Source: Vibrio gigantis (GTDB taxonomy: Bacteria; Pseudomonadota; Gammaproteobacteria; Enterobacterales; Vibrionaceae). Taken from it: DNA of 64,000 nt. Location of the stretch: assembly GCF_024347515.1 (NCBI RefSeq), contig NZ_AP025493.1, forward strand, positions 1,550,001 through 1,614,000, read 5' to 3'. A program made the position numbers and the translations under genes. The notes under the pieces were generated by a model. That model was not told the DNA's origin. It saw only the letters and a list, made by a program, of their open reading frames with translations, and made no database searches. Numbering within the stretch: the stretch's first letter is position 1; the number at the start of each line of letters is the position of its first letter. Positions 42,251 through 50,951 of the stretch are shown in pieces.

Positions 42251-44431
42251 ATGAAAGAACAGACCGTATTAAAACAAGTCGCAGAAATGGCAAACATTGC
42301 CGACAGTTACGTTAGTGCGTGGGGCGATGAAGCACAGGTATCAGACGAAACTATTACGTCTCTATTGGCTTCATTGGGCTACGATACAAGCAGCGATGAT
42401 GCACTATTAAAGTCAGCAGAAAGAAAACACAAAAAAGATGTACTAGACCCAGTTCTTGTCTTGCGTGATGGTGAGCCAGTAGAAGTGGCGCTGAATTTAG
42501 GTGTTAGTGCTCGTGAAAGCGAGTTCAGCTGGCGCTTAGAAACCGAGCAAGGAGAGGTACTCGAAGGCTATCTTCAATCTCAAGTCGTTCGTGATGAGCG
42601 TGCCGAGGGTGGCCCTTTAGTGTTTGCATTGCCAAGTGATTTGGCATGGGGTTATCACAAGTTAATTGTGAGCCGTAAGCGCCGTAAGAAGCCTTATGAG
42701 ATGACACTGATCATTACGCCAAAAGCATGTTTCAAGCAGTCTCCAATTGAGCAAGGCAAAAAGCTTTGGGGACCAAGTGTTCAGCTTTATACACTAAGAA
42801 CTCAGCACAACTGGGGTATTGGTGACTTCGGCGACCTAAAACAGTTGGTTGCTGATATCGCGTCTCGCGGCGGTGACTTCGTTGGTCTAAACCCGATTCA
42901 CTCATTGTTCCCTGCAAACCCTGAAGGTGCGAGCCCATACAGCCCGTCTTCACGTCGCTGGTTGAACATCTTATATATTGATGTGAGCTCAGTACCTGAA
43001 TTCGCATTAAGTGCAGAAGCGCAACAAACCGTAGGCAGCGCAGAGTTCCAACAACGCCTACAGAAAGCGCGTGATGCACACTGGGTGAACTACACCGAAG
43101 TGTCTGAGTTGAAGATGACCATCTTGCCTCTGCTATTCGCAGAGTTTAAGACTCGTCACCTAGACAAGAACAGCGATCGTGCACAAGCCTTCCTAGCGTT
43201 TGTGGAAGAGGGCGGCGACAGCCTGATGCATCAAGCGACGTTCGATGCACTGCACGGTGAACTGCATGCTGAAGATTCAAGCATGTGGGGATGGCCGGTA
43301 TTCCCTGAGAAGTACCGTACATTCGACAGCCCGGCGACACAGAAATACATCAAAGAAAACCTAGAGCAAGTGCATCTTTACATGTACCTGCAATGGTTGG
43401 CAGATTGCCAAATCAATGATGCTCAATCGCTTGCTGAAGAGAAAGGCATGGCGGTTGGTCTGTATCGAGATCTAGCGGTAGGTGTTGCAGATTCAGGCAG
43501 CGAGACTTGGGCTGATGAAGGCAACCTAGTAATGGATGCGAGCATCGGTGCTCCACCTGATATCCTTGGTCCTCTAGGCCAAAACTGGGGCTTACCACCA
43601 CTGAACCCTGAAGTGCTTCTAGAAACAAGCTACGATGCTTATATCAAGTTGCTTCGTGCGAACATGAAACACTGTGGTGCACTGCGTATTGACCACGTGT
43701 TAGGTCTACTGCGTTTGTGGTGGATTCCAAAAGGCGAAAACGCAACCAAAGGCGCATACATCTACTACCCAGTACAAGATATGCTGTCGATTTTGGCACT
43801 TGAATCTCACCGTTACCAATGTAGCGTTATCGGGGAAGATTTAGGCACAGTACCAGATGAGATCGTAGACATCTTGGCTGATGCTGGCGTTCATTCTTAC
43901 AAAGTCTTCTTCTTCGAAACATCAGAAGAAGACGGCGGTTTCATTTCACCGAAACATTACGCATCTCAATCGATGGCGGCACTGTGTACTCACGACATGC
44001 CAACGCTTCGTGGTTTCTGGCACTGTGATGACTTAAAAATGGGCCAAGAGATTGGTTTATACCCAGATGCAGCGCAGTTGGAAACCTTGTTCGATGACCG
44101 TCTAGAATGCAAACAAGGCATCTTAGACTCAGTGGCATGGCATGGTTTCCTACCAGAGGGTGTTGGCCGTGATGCGAGCCAAGTGCCGATGGACTCTTAC
44201 CTTGCAGAGGCACTTCAACTGCACGTTGCAGCGGGTGGTTCAACATTGCTAAGTGTTCAATTGGAAGATTGGCTTGAGATGGATCAGCCAGTAAACATTC
44301 CTGGCACGGTAGATGAGTACCCTAACTGGCGTCGTAAACTATCAATGAACTTAGACGAAATCTTTGCTCATGAAGGCGTCAATCGTATCGCTTCTAAGTT
44401 GACAGATGTTCGAGAAAAAGCAGGTGAGTAA
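42251..44431 (+). CDS. malQ: 4-alpha-glucanotransferase (amylomaltase)
   Basis: GH77 enzyme transferring maltosyl units between dextrins so that MalP and glucokinase can finish them. The 726 residues include a proteobacterial N-terminal extension, then QLYTLRTQHNWGIGDFGDLK. The catalytic blocks are ALRIDHVLGLLRLWWIP (Asp nucleophile), IGEDLGTVPDEI (Glu acid/base) and CTHDMPTLRGFW (third Asp). GGAGAGAG precedes the ATG. It is in the malP-malQ-glgB gene string. Confidence 0.95.
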   Translation: MKEQTVLKQVAEMANIADSYVSAWGDEAQVSDETITSLLASLGYDTSSDDALLKSAERKHKKDVLDPVLVLRDGEPVEVALNLGVSARESEFSWRLETEQGEVLEGYLQSQVVRDERAEGGPLVFALPSDLAWGYHKLIVSRKRRKKPYEMTLIITPKACFKQSPIEQGKKLWGPSVQLYTLRTQHNWGIGDFGDLKQLVADIASRGGDFVGLNPIHSLFPANPEGASPYSPSSRRWLNILYIDVSSVPEFALSAEAQQTVGSAEFQQRLQKARDAHWVNYTEVSELKMTILPLLFAEFKTRHLDKNSDRAQAFLAFVEEGGDSLMHQATFDALHGELHAEDSSMWGWPVFPEKYRTFDSPATQKYIKENLEQVHLYMYLQWLADCQINDAQSLAEEKGMAVGLYRDLAVGVADSGSETWADEGNLVMDASIGAPPDILGPLGQNWGLPPLNPEVLLETSYDAYIKLLRANMKHCGALRIDHVLGLLRLWWIPKGENATKGAYIYYPVQDMLSILALESHRYQCSVIGEDLGTVPDEIVDILADAGVHSYKVFFFETSEEDGGFISPKHYASQSMAALCTHDMPTLRGFWHCDDLKMGQEIGLYPDAAQLETLFDDRLECKQGILDSVAWHGFLPEGVGRDASQVPMDSYLAEALQLHVAAGGSTLLSVQLEDWLEMDQPVNIPGTVDEYPNWRRKLSMNLDEIFAHEGVNRIASKLTDVREKAGE

Positions 44432-44542
44432 TGACGTTGAGTGACTTGAAATCAGGTGGTTTTTTGCTTACGCCGTACGAAACTACAACCTCGGTCACTC
44501 AATAATGAATGCTCATCTGGTAGAATAAACCGTCGTTATATT

Positions 44543-44567
44543 GCCCGCACTAATAGCGGGCATTTTT
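44543..44567 (+). terminator. Terminator/attenuator between malQ and glgB
   Basis: GCCCGC-ACTAATA-GCGGGC followed by ATTTTT. It lies 112 bp past malQ and 40 bp before the glgB start, so glgB is either a readthrough product or has its own promoter. Confidence 0.75.
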
Positions 44568-44606
44568 GTATTATGTTTTTTGGATGTTTGGTTAGGGAGA
44601 AACGTT

Positions 44607-46790
44607 TTGGAACTAAGTTCGATTTCAAAGCAAAAACAAATATATACCCAACTATCACAGGCTTGCTTCACAGACCCATTTGCGTTTTTAGGTCCATACC
44701 TACCTTCTGATCAAGGTGCATTACGTGTATGGATTCCTGGAGCAGATAAAGTCGAGTTGATTGTTGGAAAGGAACCTCGTATAGAGTTAGCGCGAGAGGG
44801 TGAAAGTGGTTTCATTCTTGAGCAAGAGAGAGACTTACGTTTCACTCACTATAAGCTTGCTGTTGATTGGGCTGGCGTAGAGCAGATCATCGATGATCCT
44901 TACCAGTACCATGATTTGTATGCGAGTTATGAAGATCTTCACACACCTAAAGATATGTACCATCACATGGGGGCTCAGTTTATTACGCTAGAGCGTGATG
45001 GACAGACGATTTCAGGTACTCGTTTCTTGGTGTATGCACCGCACGCAACAGCGGCAAGCTTGGTAGGTAACTTCAACTCTTGGGATGGTCGTCGCCACCC
45101 AATGCAGCGTCTAGACTACGGTATGTGGGGCCTATTTATTCCTGAACTGGAAGAGGGTGCTCAATACAAGTTTGAATTAAAAGGACCTGATGGCGAAGGC
45201 TTACCGCATAAAGCTGACCCATGGGGTTTCTACTCCGAGCAATACCCATCATTTTCTTCTGTGACTTACGATCACGCTCGTTACGAGTGGCAAGATGCTA
45301 AGTGGCAGAATCGCCCAGTAACGCAGAAGCGGAAAGAAGCGCTTTCGTTTTATGAGCTGCATGCGGGCTCTTGGAAGCGTAACGCTGAAGGTGAATTCCT
45401 AAATTACCGTGAACTAGCTGCAGAGTTGATTCCATACCTAACGGATCTTGGCTACACACACGTCGAATTGATGCCTGTTTCAGAGCACCCATTCTATGGA
45501 TCTTGGGGTTATCAGCCTGTTGGTCTTTTCGCACCAACCAGCCGTTTCGGTTCACCAGATGACTTCAAATATTTCGTAGATCAATGTCACCAAGCTGGCC
45601 TAGGCGTTGTGCTTGACTGGGTTCCAGCGCACTTCCCAAGTGATGACCACGGTTTAGCTAATTTCGATGGTACGCCGTTGTTCCACGATCCAGATCCACG
45701 TCGTGGTTGGCATCAAGACTGGAACTCGTACATCTATGACTTAGGTCGTGAACATGTGCGCCGTTTCTTGGTGGCAAACGCGCTGTACTGGTTCGAACAA
45801 TTCCATATTGATGGTATCCGCGTAGATGCAGTTGCTTCGATGTTGTATCTCGATTACTCGCGCAGCCACGATCAATGGATTCCAAATGTTGATGGCGGCA
45901 ATGAGAATTACGACGCAATCGCGACATTGAAATGGATGAACGAAGAGGTGTACAAACACTTCCCGAATGCGATGACCATTGCGGAAGAATCGACGGCTTT
46001 CCCTGGTGTTTCAGCTCCGACATTTATGGGCGGCTTAGGTTTCGGCTTTAAGTGGAACATGGGGTGGATGCACGATAGCCTGTCTTACATCCAAGAAGAT
46101 CCAATCAACCGTAAATATCATCACGATACGATTACTTTCCCGCTGGTTTACGCACACAGCGAAAACTACGTATTGTCACTGTCTCACGATGAGGTGGTTT
46201 ATGGTAAAGGTTCTATCCATAACAAGATGCCGGGCGATGAGTGGCAGCAAACGGCTAACCTACGCGCATACATGGGTTACATGTACGCACAACCGGGTAA
46301 GAAACTTAACTTTATGGGGGCTGAATTTGGTCAAACGGCTGAATGGAACCATGACGACCAACTGCAATGGTTCTTATTAGACTATGAACGCCACCAAGGT
46401 GTCCAAAATCTAACGAAAGATCTGAACCATCTTTACCGTAATGAAGCCGCGATGCACGATCTTGACTTCGACCCCAAAGGGTTTGAATGGCGTCTTCAGG
46501 ATTCAGCAGAAGCGAGCATCCTAGCTCACGAGCGTATCAGCGAATCTGGTGAGCGTGTGCTGGTAGTATCGAACTTTACGCCAGTACCACACGAGCACTT
46601 TCGCCTAGGTGTTCCGGCGCAAGGTAAGTACAGCCTATTACTTAATACGGATGATGCTAAATACAACGGCAGTGGTTATGACGTGAAAGAGGTTGTCGAA
46701 GTCGAAGCTGTTCAGAGTGAAGGACTGGATACTTCGATTGAGCTACGCCTACCGCCATTGTCGACTATTTTTTACAAGTTGAACCCGTAA
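44607..46790 (+). CDS. glgB: 1,4-alpha-glucan branching enzyme
   Basis: GH13 branching enzyme that adds alpha-1,6 branches during glycogen synthesis. Two CBM48-type N-terminal modules (DPFAFLGPYLPSDQGALRVW; FLVYAPHATAASLVGNFNSW) precede the catalytic core: VVLDWVPAHF (I), IDGIRVDAVASMLYLDY (II, nucleophile), AEESTAFPGV (III, acid/base) and LSLSHDEVVYGKGS (IV). The frame opens at 44541, inside the terminator hairpin. I chose the TTG at 44607 because GGGAG lies 7-8 bp upstream and the 727-aa product then matches E. coli GlgB (728). Its neighbours are degradative genes, which fits remodelling of imported maltodextrins into glycogen. Confidence 0.93.
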   Translation: MELSSISKQKQIYTQLSQACFTDPFAFLGPYLPSDQGALRVWIPGADKVELIVGKEPRIELAREGESGFILEQERDLRFTHYKLAVDWAGVEQIIDDPYQYHDLYASYEDLHTPKDMYHHMGAQFITLERDGQTISGTRFLVYAPHATAASLVGNFNSWDGRRHPMQRLDYGMWGLFIPELEEGAQYKFELKGPDGEGLPHKADPWGFYSEQYPSFSSVTYDHARYEWQDAKWQNRPVTQKRKEALSFYELHAGSWKRNAEGEFLNYRELAAELIPYLTDLGYTHVELMPVSEHPFYGSWGYQPVGLFAPTSRFGSPDDFKYFVDQCHQAGLGVVLDWVPAHFPSDDHGLANFDGTPLFHDPDPRRGWHQDWNSYIYDLGREHVRRFLVANALYWFEQFHIDGIRVDAVASMLYLDYSRSHDQWIPNVDGGNENYDAIATLKWMNEEVYKHFPNAMTIAEESTAFPGVSAPTFMGGLGFGFKWNMGWMHDSLSYIQEDPINRKYHHDTITFPLVYAHSENYVLSLSHDEVVYGKGSIHNKMPGDEWQQTANLRAYMGYMYAQPGKKLNFMGAEFGQTAEWNHDDQLQWFLLDYERHQGVQNLTKDLNHLYRNEAAMHDLDFDPKGFEWRLQDSAEASILAHERISESGERVLVVSNFTPVPHEHFRLGVPAQGKYSLLLNTDDAKYNGSGYDVKEVVEVEAVQSEGLDTSIELRLPPLSTIFYKLNP

Positions 46791-46827
46791 TGTAATCTGG
46801 CACAATGCGAGCGTAGATAGTACAAAA

Positions 46828-46853
46828 AAAGGGAACCTTATGGTTCCCTTTTT
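46828..46853. terminator. Bidirectional glgB terminator
   Basis: AAGGGAACC-TTAT-GGTTCCCTT with A7 before and T5 after, 40 bp past glgB and facing the convergent TetR-like gene. Confidence 0.88.
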
Positions 46854-46872
46854 CTACTTCAGAACATCTCGT

Positions 46873-47343
46873 TTAGTGCTGCTTGAAGTTTGTAAGGTAG
46901 AGCATAGAGCGGCCTACCACGGTCTCAATAATCCTAATGGAGTCAGTTCCAAAGCTCTCAAGCATTTTATCTCGAAACTCACCATCAGAGCTGATATTGA
47001 ACTCTTCAGGATTTTTCACTTGTGAAGCATGAAAGAACATCAATTTGATCACATATCGGAACTGTTCATCATCGAGAGCGTTTTGCCATGATTGCAGAAA
47101 CATTTCCTCTGATGAGAAGTCAAGATTCTCTAAGATGATCGATAACATGTGCCGATGTAACACAGATCGGATAGCACGAGTCGATGGATAATAGCCCTGA
47201 AGCGTCGTTAAACTAATGCCAATTTCTTGAGCAATCCTTGCATAAGTTAGTGCCTCATGTCCTTCAGCCAGAAAAAGGTTTAGTACGATGTTATCGTAGC
47301 TTTTTTGATTTTCTAATTTCTGTACTTGAGTAATTCGAGCCAT
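46873..47343 (-). CDS. Short TetR-family-like regulator
   Basis: 156-aa protein with a TetR-type N-terminal HTH: IVLNLFLAEGHEALTYARIAQ followed by EIGISLTTLQGYYPSTRAIRS. The C-terminal ligand domain is shorter than usual (TetR proteins are about 190-210 aa). A ligand cannot be proposed. It is separated by 221 bp and a terminator from the ECF transporter operon on the same strand, so regulation of that operon is not implied. Confidence 0.75.
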   Translation of the reverse strand: MARITQVQKLENQKSYDNIVLNLFLAEGHEALTYARIAQEIGISLTTLQGYYPSTRAIRSVLHRHMLSIILENLDFSSEEMFLQSWQNALDDEQFRYVIKLMFFHASQVKNPEEFNISSDGEFRDKMLESFGTDSIRIIETVVGRSMLYLTNFKQH

Positions 47344-47501
47344 TACAAATCTCTATTGAGTGTAACATTCTGTAAATAAGCATATTAAGAGTTTCTGAAA
47401 GAAACCTCAAACCTTGAGACAAATAAATGGTCAATTTATCGTTAAAAAACGATAACGGCGACTGTTTGCTTGAATTTTGAACAGATCTGAGGCTGATAAA
47501 A

Positions 47502-47530
47502 AACACCGCCCTAATGAGCGGTGTGTTTTT
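47502..47530. terminator. Terminator of the ECF operon
   Basis: ACACCGC-CCTAATGA-GCGGTGT with A- and T-runs on both sides, 41 bp past the ecfT-like stop. Confidence 0.85.
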
Positions 47531-47564
47531 TAAAGTTGTTGTTTGTATTTTCTAATTGCGATAG

Positions 47565-48404
47565 CTAGAGCGGATACCAAAATAGCTGCGGCTCCAGAAC
47601 GCGTTTCGCGATAGCTAACACAACGATAAAAATGATGATGCTCAAACAAACAAAGTCGATACGTTTCAAAGGTGCATAGCTATACCAAGTACGCGCTTTG
47701 TGTCGGCCAAAGCCTCGCAGTGTCATTGCGTTTGAGATCTCGTCTGCACGGTCCAAGCTAGAGAAAATGAGTGGACCTAGAACCTTAGCAACGTTTTTGA
47801 TGCGCGTAATAAGTGGTGCTTTCTTCGATAGTTCTACGCCACGAGCTTGCTGAGCGTGCATGATATTAATGAAGTCTTTTTTTACTTCAGGTAAATAACG
47901 TAATGTTAGGCTAACAGCATAGGCAATCTTGTATGGGACACCGATACGGTTGAGGCTCGCTGCAAACTCAGTTGGATGCGTTGTGAATACAAATATTAGC
48001 GCTATCGGGAACATACTCATGTACTTAAGCGTCACGGTCACTAAGTAAAACAGTGTCTCTTGACTCAATGAGTAATCGCCAGGAAGTGTCAATAATAACG
48101 TTTCACTGCCGATGAGTTCAGGACCTTGTTGTGGAGCCAGTAAATACATAAATAAGGCATTTAGGCTTAGAACACTTGCAGTACCAATCAATAGCGGCTT
48201 GTAAACACGTACAGGAACTTGAGTCAGCTTTAATAGATATAAGCCAGTCAGGATCAAAACAACGATGAGTCTAAGATCGAACGTTGTAAGGACAACGGTT
48301 ACCCAAGCCAAAAACAGCGCAAACTTGGTGATGCCATTGAGAGCGTGCAGCGGTGACTTTGTATCAATGTAGTTGATGCCGAATTTTACTTTTGATGCAT
48401 TCAT
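47565..48404 (-). CDS. ECF transporter T component (EcfT)
   Basis: Transmembrane coupling protein of 279 aa in the CbiQ/EcfT family, linking the two ATPase domains to the substrate-binding S component. Several hydrophobic segments are followed by the coupling-helix motifs, including SLTLRYLPEVKKDF and MHAQQARGVELSK, ending near SNAMTLRGFGRHKARTW. The two typical Ala-Arg-Gly-type motifs are thus ARG (QQARGVE) and LRG (MTLRGFG). The ATG overlaps the ATPase gene stop by 4 bases. Substrate is set by the S component. Confidence 0.9.
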   Translation of the reverse strand: MNASKVKFGINYIDTKSPLHALNGITKFALFLAWVTVVLTTFDLRLIVVLILTGLYLLKLTQVPVRVYKPLLIGTASVLSLNALFMYLLAPQQGPELIGSETLLLTLPGDYSLSQETLFYLVTVTLKYMSMFPIALIFVFTTHPTEFAASLNRIGVPYKIAYAVSLTLRYLPEVKKDFINIMHAQQARGVELSKKAPLITRIKNVAKVLGPLIFSSLDRADEISNAMTLRGFGRHKARTWYSYAPLKRIDFVCLSIIIFIVVLAIAKRVLEPQLFWYPL

Positions 48405-50095
48405 AGCGAACTTCTCTCGTAGTCGATGAAGTACTGCATAAATGCATTGGTGTTGTCAATTTTCATCATAGTCGCGAGTTCATAAATGCTGGTGGTACAA
48501 AGGTTTGCGCGCTCTAGCAGCGATGGTTGGCTGAACACCTCAGTCATGTCTGCGTTAGCAATCAGCTTGCTGTCAGCAATTACAATTGAGCGTGTGGTGT
48601 ACTCTAGAACCAGGTGCATGTCGTGTGAAATGATCACGACCGTGATACCTAACTCGCGGTTAAGCTTTTGGATAAACGCCAGCATTGAGGTGTAGTTACG
48701 GTAATCTTGACCTGCTGTTGGCTCATCTAAGATAAGAAGCTCTGGTTCCAATACCAGGATAGAAGCAATTGTTACGCGTTTTTTCTGACCGTAGCTCAGT
48801 GCTTCGATTGGCCAGTGGCGGAACTTGCTCAGCCCACACAGCTCAAGAACATGCTCTACTTTTTCTGTGATAAGTTCTTCTGCAATATTTCGGTTACGAA
48901 GGCCAAAAGCGATCTCGTCAAAAATCATATGATGGGAGATCATATGATTTGGGTTTTGCATTACGACACCGACTTTCTGACTTCTTTCAAAGATAGAAAG
49001 TTCAGATAGGTCTTCACCATTCAGGTATGAAGAGCCTGAGTCAGCATCTAAAACGCCCATGATGAGCTTGGTGATGGTGGATTTGCCCGAACCGTTTTTG
49101 CCCAGAATCGAAACAAACTCACCTTTGCCAATCTTGAAGCTTACATCTTCGAGTGCGTTCTTCTCGCCGTCGTAAGAATAAGTGAGTCCATGCACTTCGA
49201 GTAAGGGTATGTATTGCTTCTCTGCTATCGGAGCTGGACGTTCAGCAAACCAAGCTTGAACCGCAGGGCGAAACCTTTTGTAATCTAAAGCTTTGAGGTT
49301 GGATAGCTTGTCTTCGCTTGTTAGAGGTGCTTTGGCTGCTTTAAGTGCTGATAGGTAAAGTGGTTCACGAATACCGTGTGCCTCAAGCAGTTCAGAAGCC
49401 AATATTTCATCGGGTGTCATGTCTGCAACGATTTCACCGCGTTCCATTAAGATCACGCGGTCGATATCGCGATGTAGAACATCCTCTAAGCGATGCTCGA
49501 TGATCACGATAGTCTTATTGGTTTCTTTATGCAGTTGGTCGATGATCTCAATCGTTGCCTTGCCTGTCTTAGGGTCAAGGCTTGCTAAAGGCTCATCAAA
49601 CAGCAAAATATCAACGTCATCAACTAAGATACCCGCCAACGATACGCGTTGTTTTTGACCACCAGAAAGGTCGTGTGGAGAACGATCAAGCATACCCGCT
49701 AGGTCGACCATTTTTGCTGTCGACTTAACTAATGGGTACATGTCAATGTTCGACATCAACTGGTTTTCTAATGCGAAGGCGATGTCTTCACCGATACTCA
49801 ACCCCACAAACTGGCTGTCAGTATCTTGCAATACCGTGCCGACTTGCTCGGTATAATCGTGCATTGAAAACTTAGAGATGTTCTTGCCGTTGATCTCTAA
49901 AGAACCGGAGACCTCACCTTTAATCGCGTGAGGGATTAGACCGTTAAGACATTGACCTAGGGTAGATTTACCACTGCCACTAGGTCCAATAATGACGATT
50001 TTCTCTCCTTTCTCTATCCTTAGATTGATATTTTTTAGCGTCGGTTTATCCAGCGACTCATATCTAAAAGAGAAGTTCGAAAATGCTATAGTCAT
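48401..50095 (-). CDS. ECF transporter double ATPase
   Basis: 564-aa fusion of two ABC ATPase domains powering the ECF importer. Domain 1 has Walker A GPSGSGKST (about residue 37), signature LSGGQKQRVS and Walker B ILLFDEPLASLD. Domain 2 has Walker A GKNGSGKST, signature LSYGQKKRV and Walker B LLILDEPTAGQD. Many ECF systems use two genes (ecfA1/ecfA2); here they are fused. It lies 6 bp downstream of the S-component gene and overlaps the T-component gene by 4 bp. Confidence 0.92.
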   Translation of the reverse strand: MTIAFSNFSFRYESLDKPTLKNINLRIEKGEKIVIIGPSGSGKSTLGQCLNGLIPHAIKGEVSGSLEINGKNISKFSMHDYTEQVGTVLQDTDSQFVGLSIGEDIAFALENQLMSNIDMYPLVKSTAKMVDLAGMLDRSPHDLSGGQKQRVSLAGILVDDVDILLFDEPLASLDPKTGKATIEIIDQLHKETNKTIVIIEHRLEDVLHRDIDRVILMERGEIVADMTPDEILASELLEAHGIREPLYLSALKAAKAPLTSEDKLSNLKALDYKRFRPAVQAWFAERPAPIAEKQYIPLLEVHGLTYSYDGEKNALEDVSFKIGKGEFVSILGKNGSGKSTITKLIMGVLDADSGSSYLNGEDLSELSIFERSQKVGVVMQNPNHMISHHMIFDEIAFGLRNRNIAEELITEKVEHVLELCGLSKFRHWPIEALSYGQKKRVTIASILVLEPELLILDEPTAGQDYRNYTSMLAFIQKLNRELGITVVIISHDMHLVLEYTTRSIVIADSKLIANADMTEVFSQPSLLERANLCTTSIYELATMMKIDNTNAFMQYFIDYERSSL

Positions 50096-50101
50096 CAGCG
50101 C

Positions 50102-50650
50102 TTATGCCTCAGTCAGGTTGCGGCTTTGTTTATTGCGTTTCGCGACTGATTTTAGGATCAGGAAGCCCACAACAGCGATCAGAATAGTGTTACCTGCTGC
50201 GATGATTGACAGTTGAGTGAAGACTTTAGTAAACGGTTCTGCGTATAGGATGGTATCTAGGAATGCAGAGCAGCCGTAACCCACGACGTTACCAGCAAGG
50301 GCAAGTACGACAAATAGCGCAAAATCTTTCATTGGCAGTTCGCCTTGTTGAAGACGGTTTTTAGTCATCATAGGGAATAGACCAATAACCATGCCTACGA
50401 TACCTGAGCCTAATACCCAAGTTAGCCACACGCCCCAACCTGCGAATAAGTCTGTTACCCAGTGGCCAATGAAGCCAACTAAGAAACCAACAATTGGGCC
50501 GAACAAAACAGAAAACAGTGCTAGGACTGCCATTGCTGGTTTCAATGTCGTGTTCGCAAACACTGGGACACCAAACATAGGTAAACCACCAATGCCGTAC
50601 AGTGCCGCGCCAATGGCAATAACGACGACTGTTTTAGCTGAAAAGTTCAT
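50102..50650 (-). CDS. ECF transporter S component, UPF0397 family
   Basis: Small polytopic membrane protein of 182 aa that should bind the transported vitamin-like or sulfur compound. The family block IGAALYGIGGLPMFGVPVFAN is near the N-terminus (residues 12-32), followed by FGPIVGFLVGFIGHWVTDLF and GWGVWLTWVLGSGIVG. The frame runs up to 50785, but the ATG at 50650 follows GAGGTTATCT and begins the family domain. The substrate of UPF0397 S components is not settled. A MetJ-like operator upstream hints at a methionine-related compound (inference). Confidence 0.88.
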   Translation of the reverse strand: MNFSAKTVVVIAIGAALYGIGGLPMFGVPVFANTTLKPAMAVLALFSVLFGPIVGFLVGFIGHWVTDLFAGWGVWLTWVLGSGIVGMVIGLFPMMTKNRLQQGELPMKDFALFVVLALAGNVVGYGCSAFLDTILYAEPFTKVFTQLSIIAAGNTILIAVVGFLILKSVAKRNKQSRNLTEA

Positions 50651-50762
50651 AGATAACCTCGAATACTGAAAGATAAAGCACAATAAAGAACGAATATTCG
50701 CCATTATTAATATGCGTCTCAATGAGAACGTTTTTTGGGCAAATATAAAAAATAAGGCGCGC

Positions 50763-50811
50763 ATTATACAGTAGAACCCTTCCATAAGGGAAGGTAAGTG
50801 TCTAGATGTCT
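50763..50811 (-). promoter_or_regulatory. Promoter with MetJ-like operator, ECF operon
   Basis: On the minus strand a perfect -10 TATAAT (50763-50768) is about 113 bp before the S-component start. Upstream at 50796-50811 lie two adjacent 8-mers, AGACATCT and AGACACTT, compared with the MetJ tandem box AGACGTCT (7 of 8 and 5 of 8). An inverted repeat CCTTCC/GGAAGG sits between operator and -10. Confidence 0.4.
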
Positions 50812-50874
50812 AAAATTCCATCTGAACACTTAAATATCGTGTGGAATGCGCAATTTTACGGTTAATCAAGCAAC

Positions 50875-50902
50875 AAAAAAGCCAGAACGGGTCTGGCTTT
50901 TT
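50875..50902 (-). terminator. Terminator of the HlyD-type operon
   Basis: AAGCCAGA-ACGGG-TCTGGCTT with a T6 run on the minus strand, about 50 bp past the HlyD-family stop. Confidence 0.87.
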
Positions 50903-50951
50903 CATTCGTCTTAACAATATGTTAAGCGGGTTCTCGCATATCTACGACCGT

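Noticed and set aside
44456..44710. 84-aa plus-strand ORF between malQ and glgB
   Set aside because: It runs through the malQ-glgB terminator and into glgB in another frame; composition is not protein-like.
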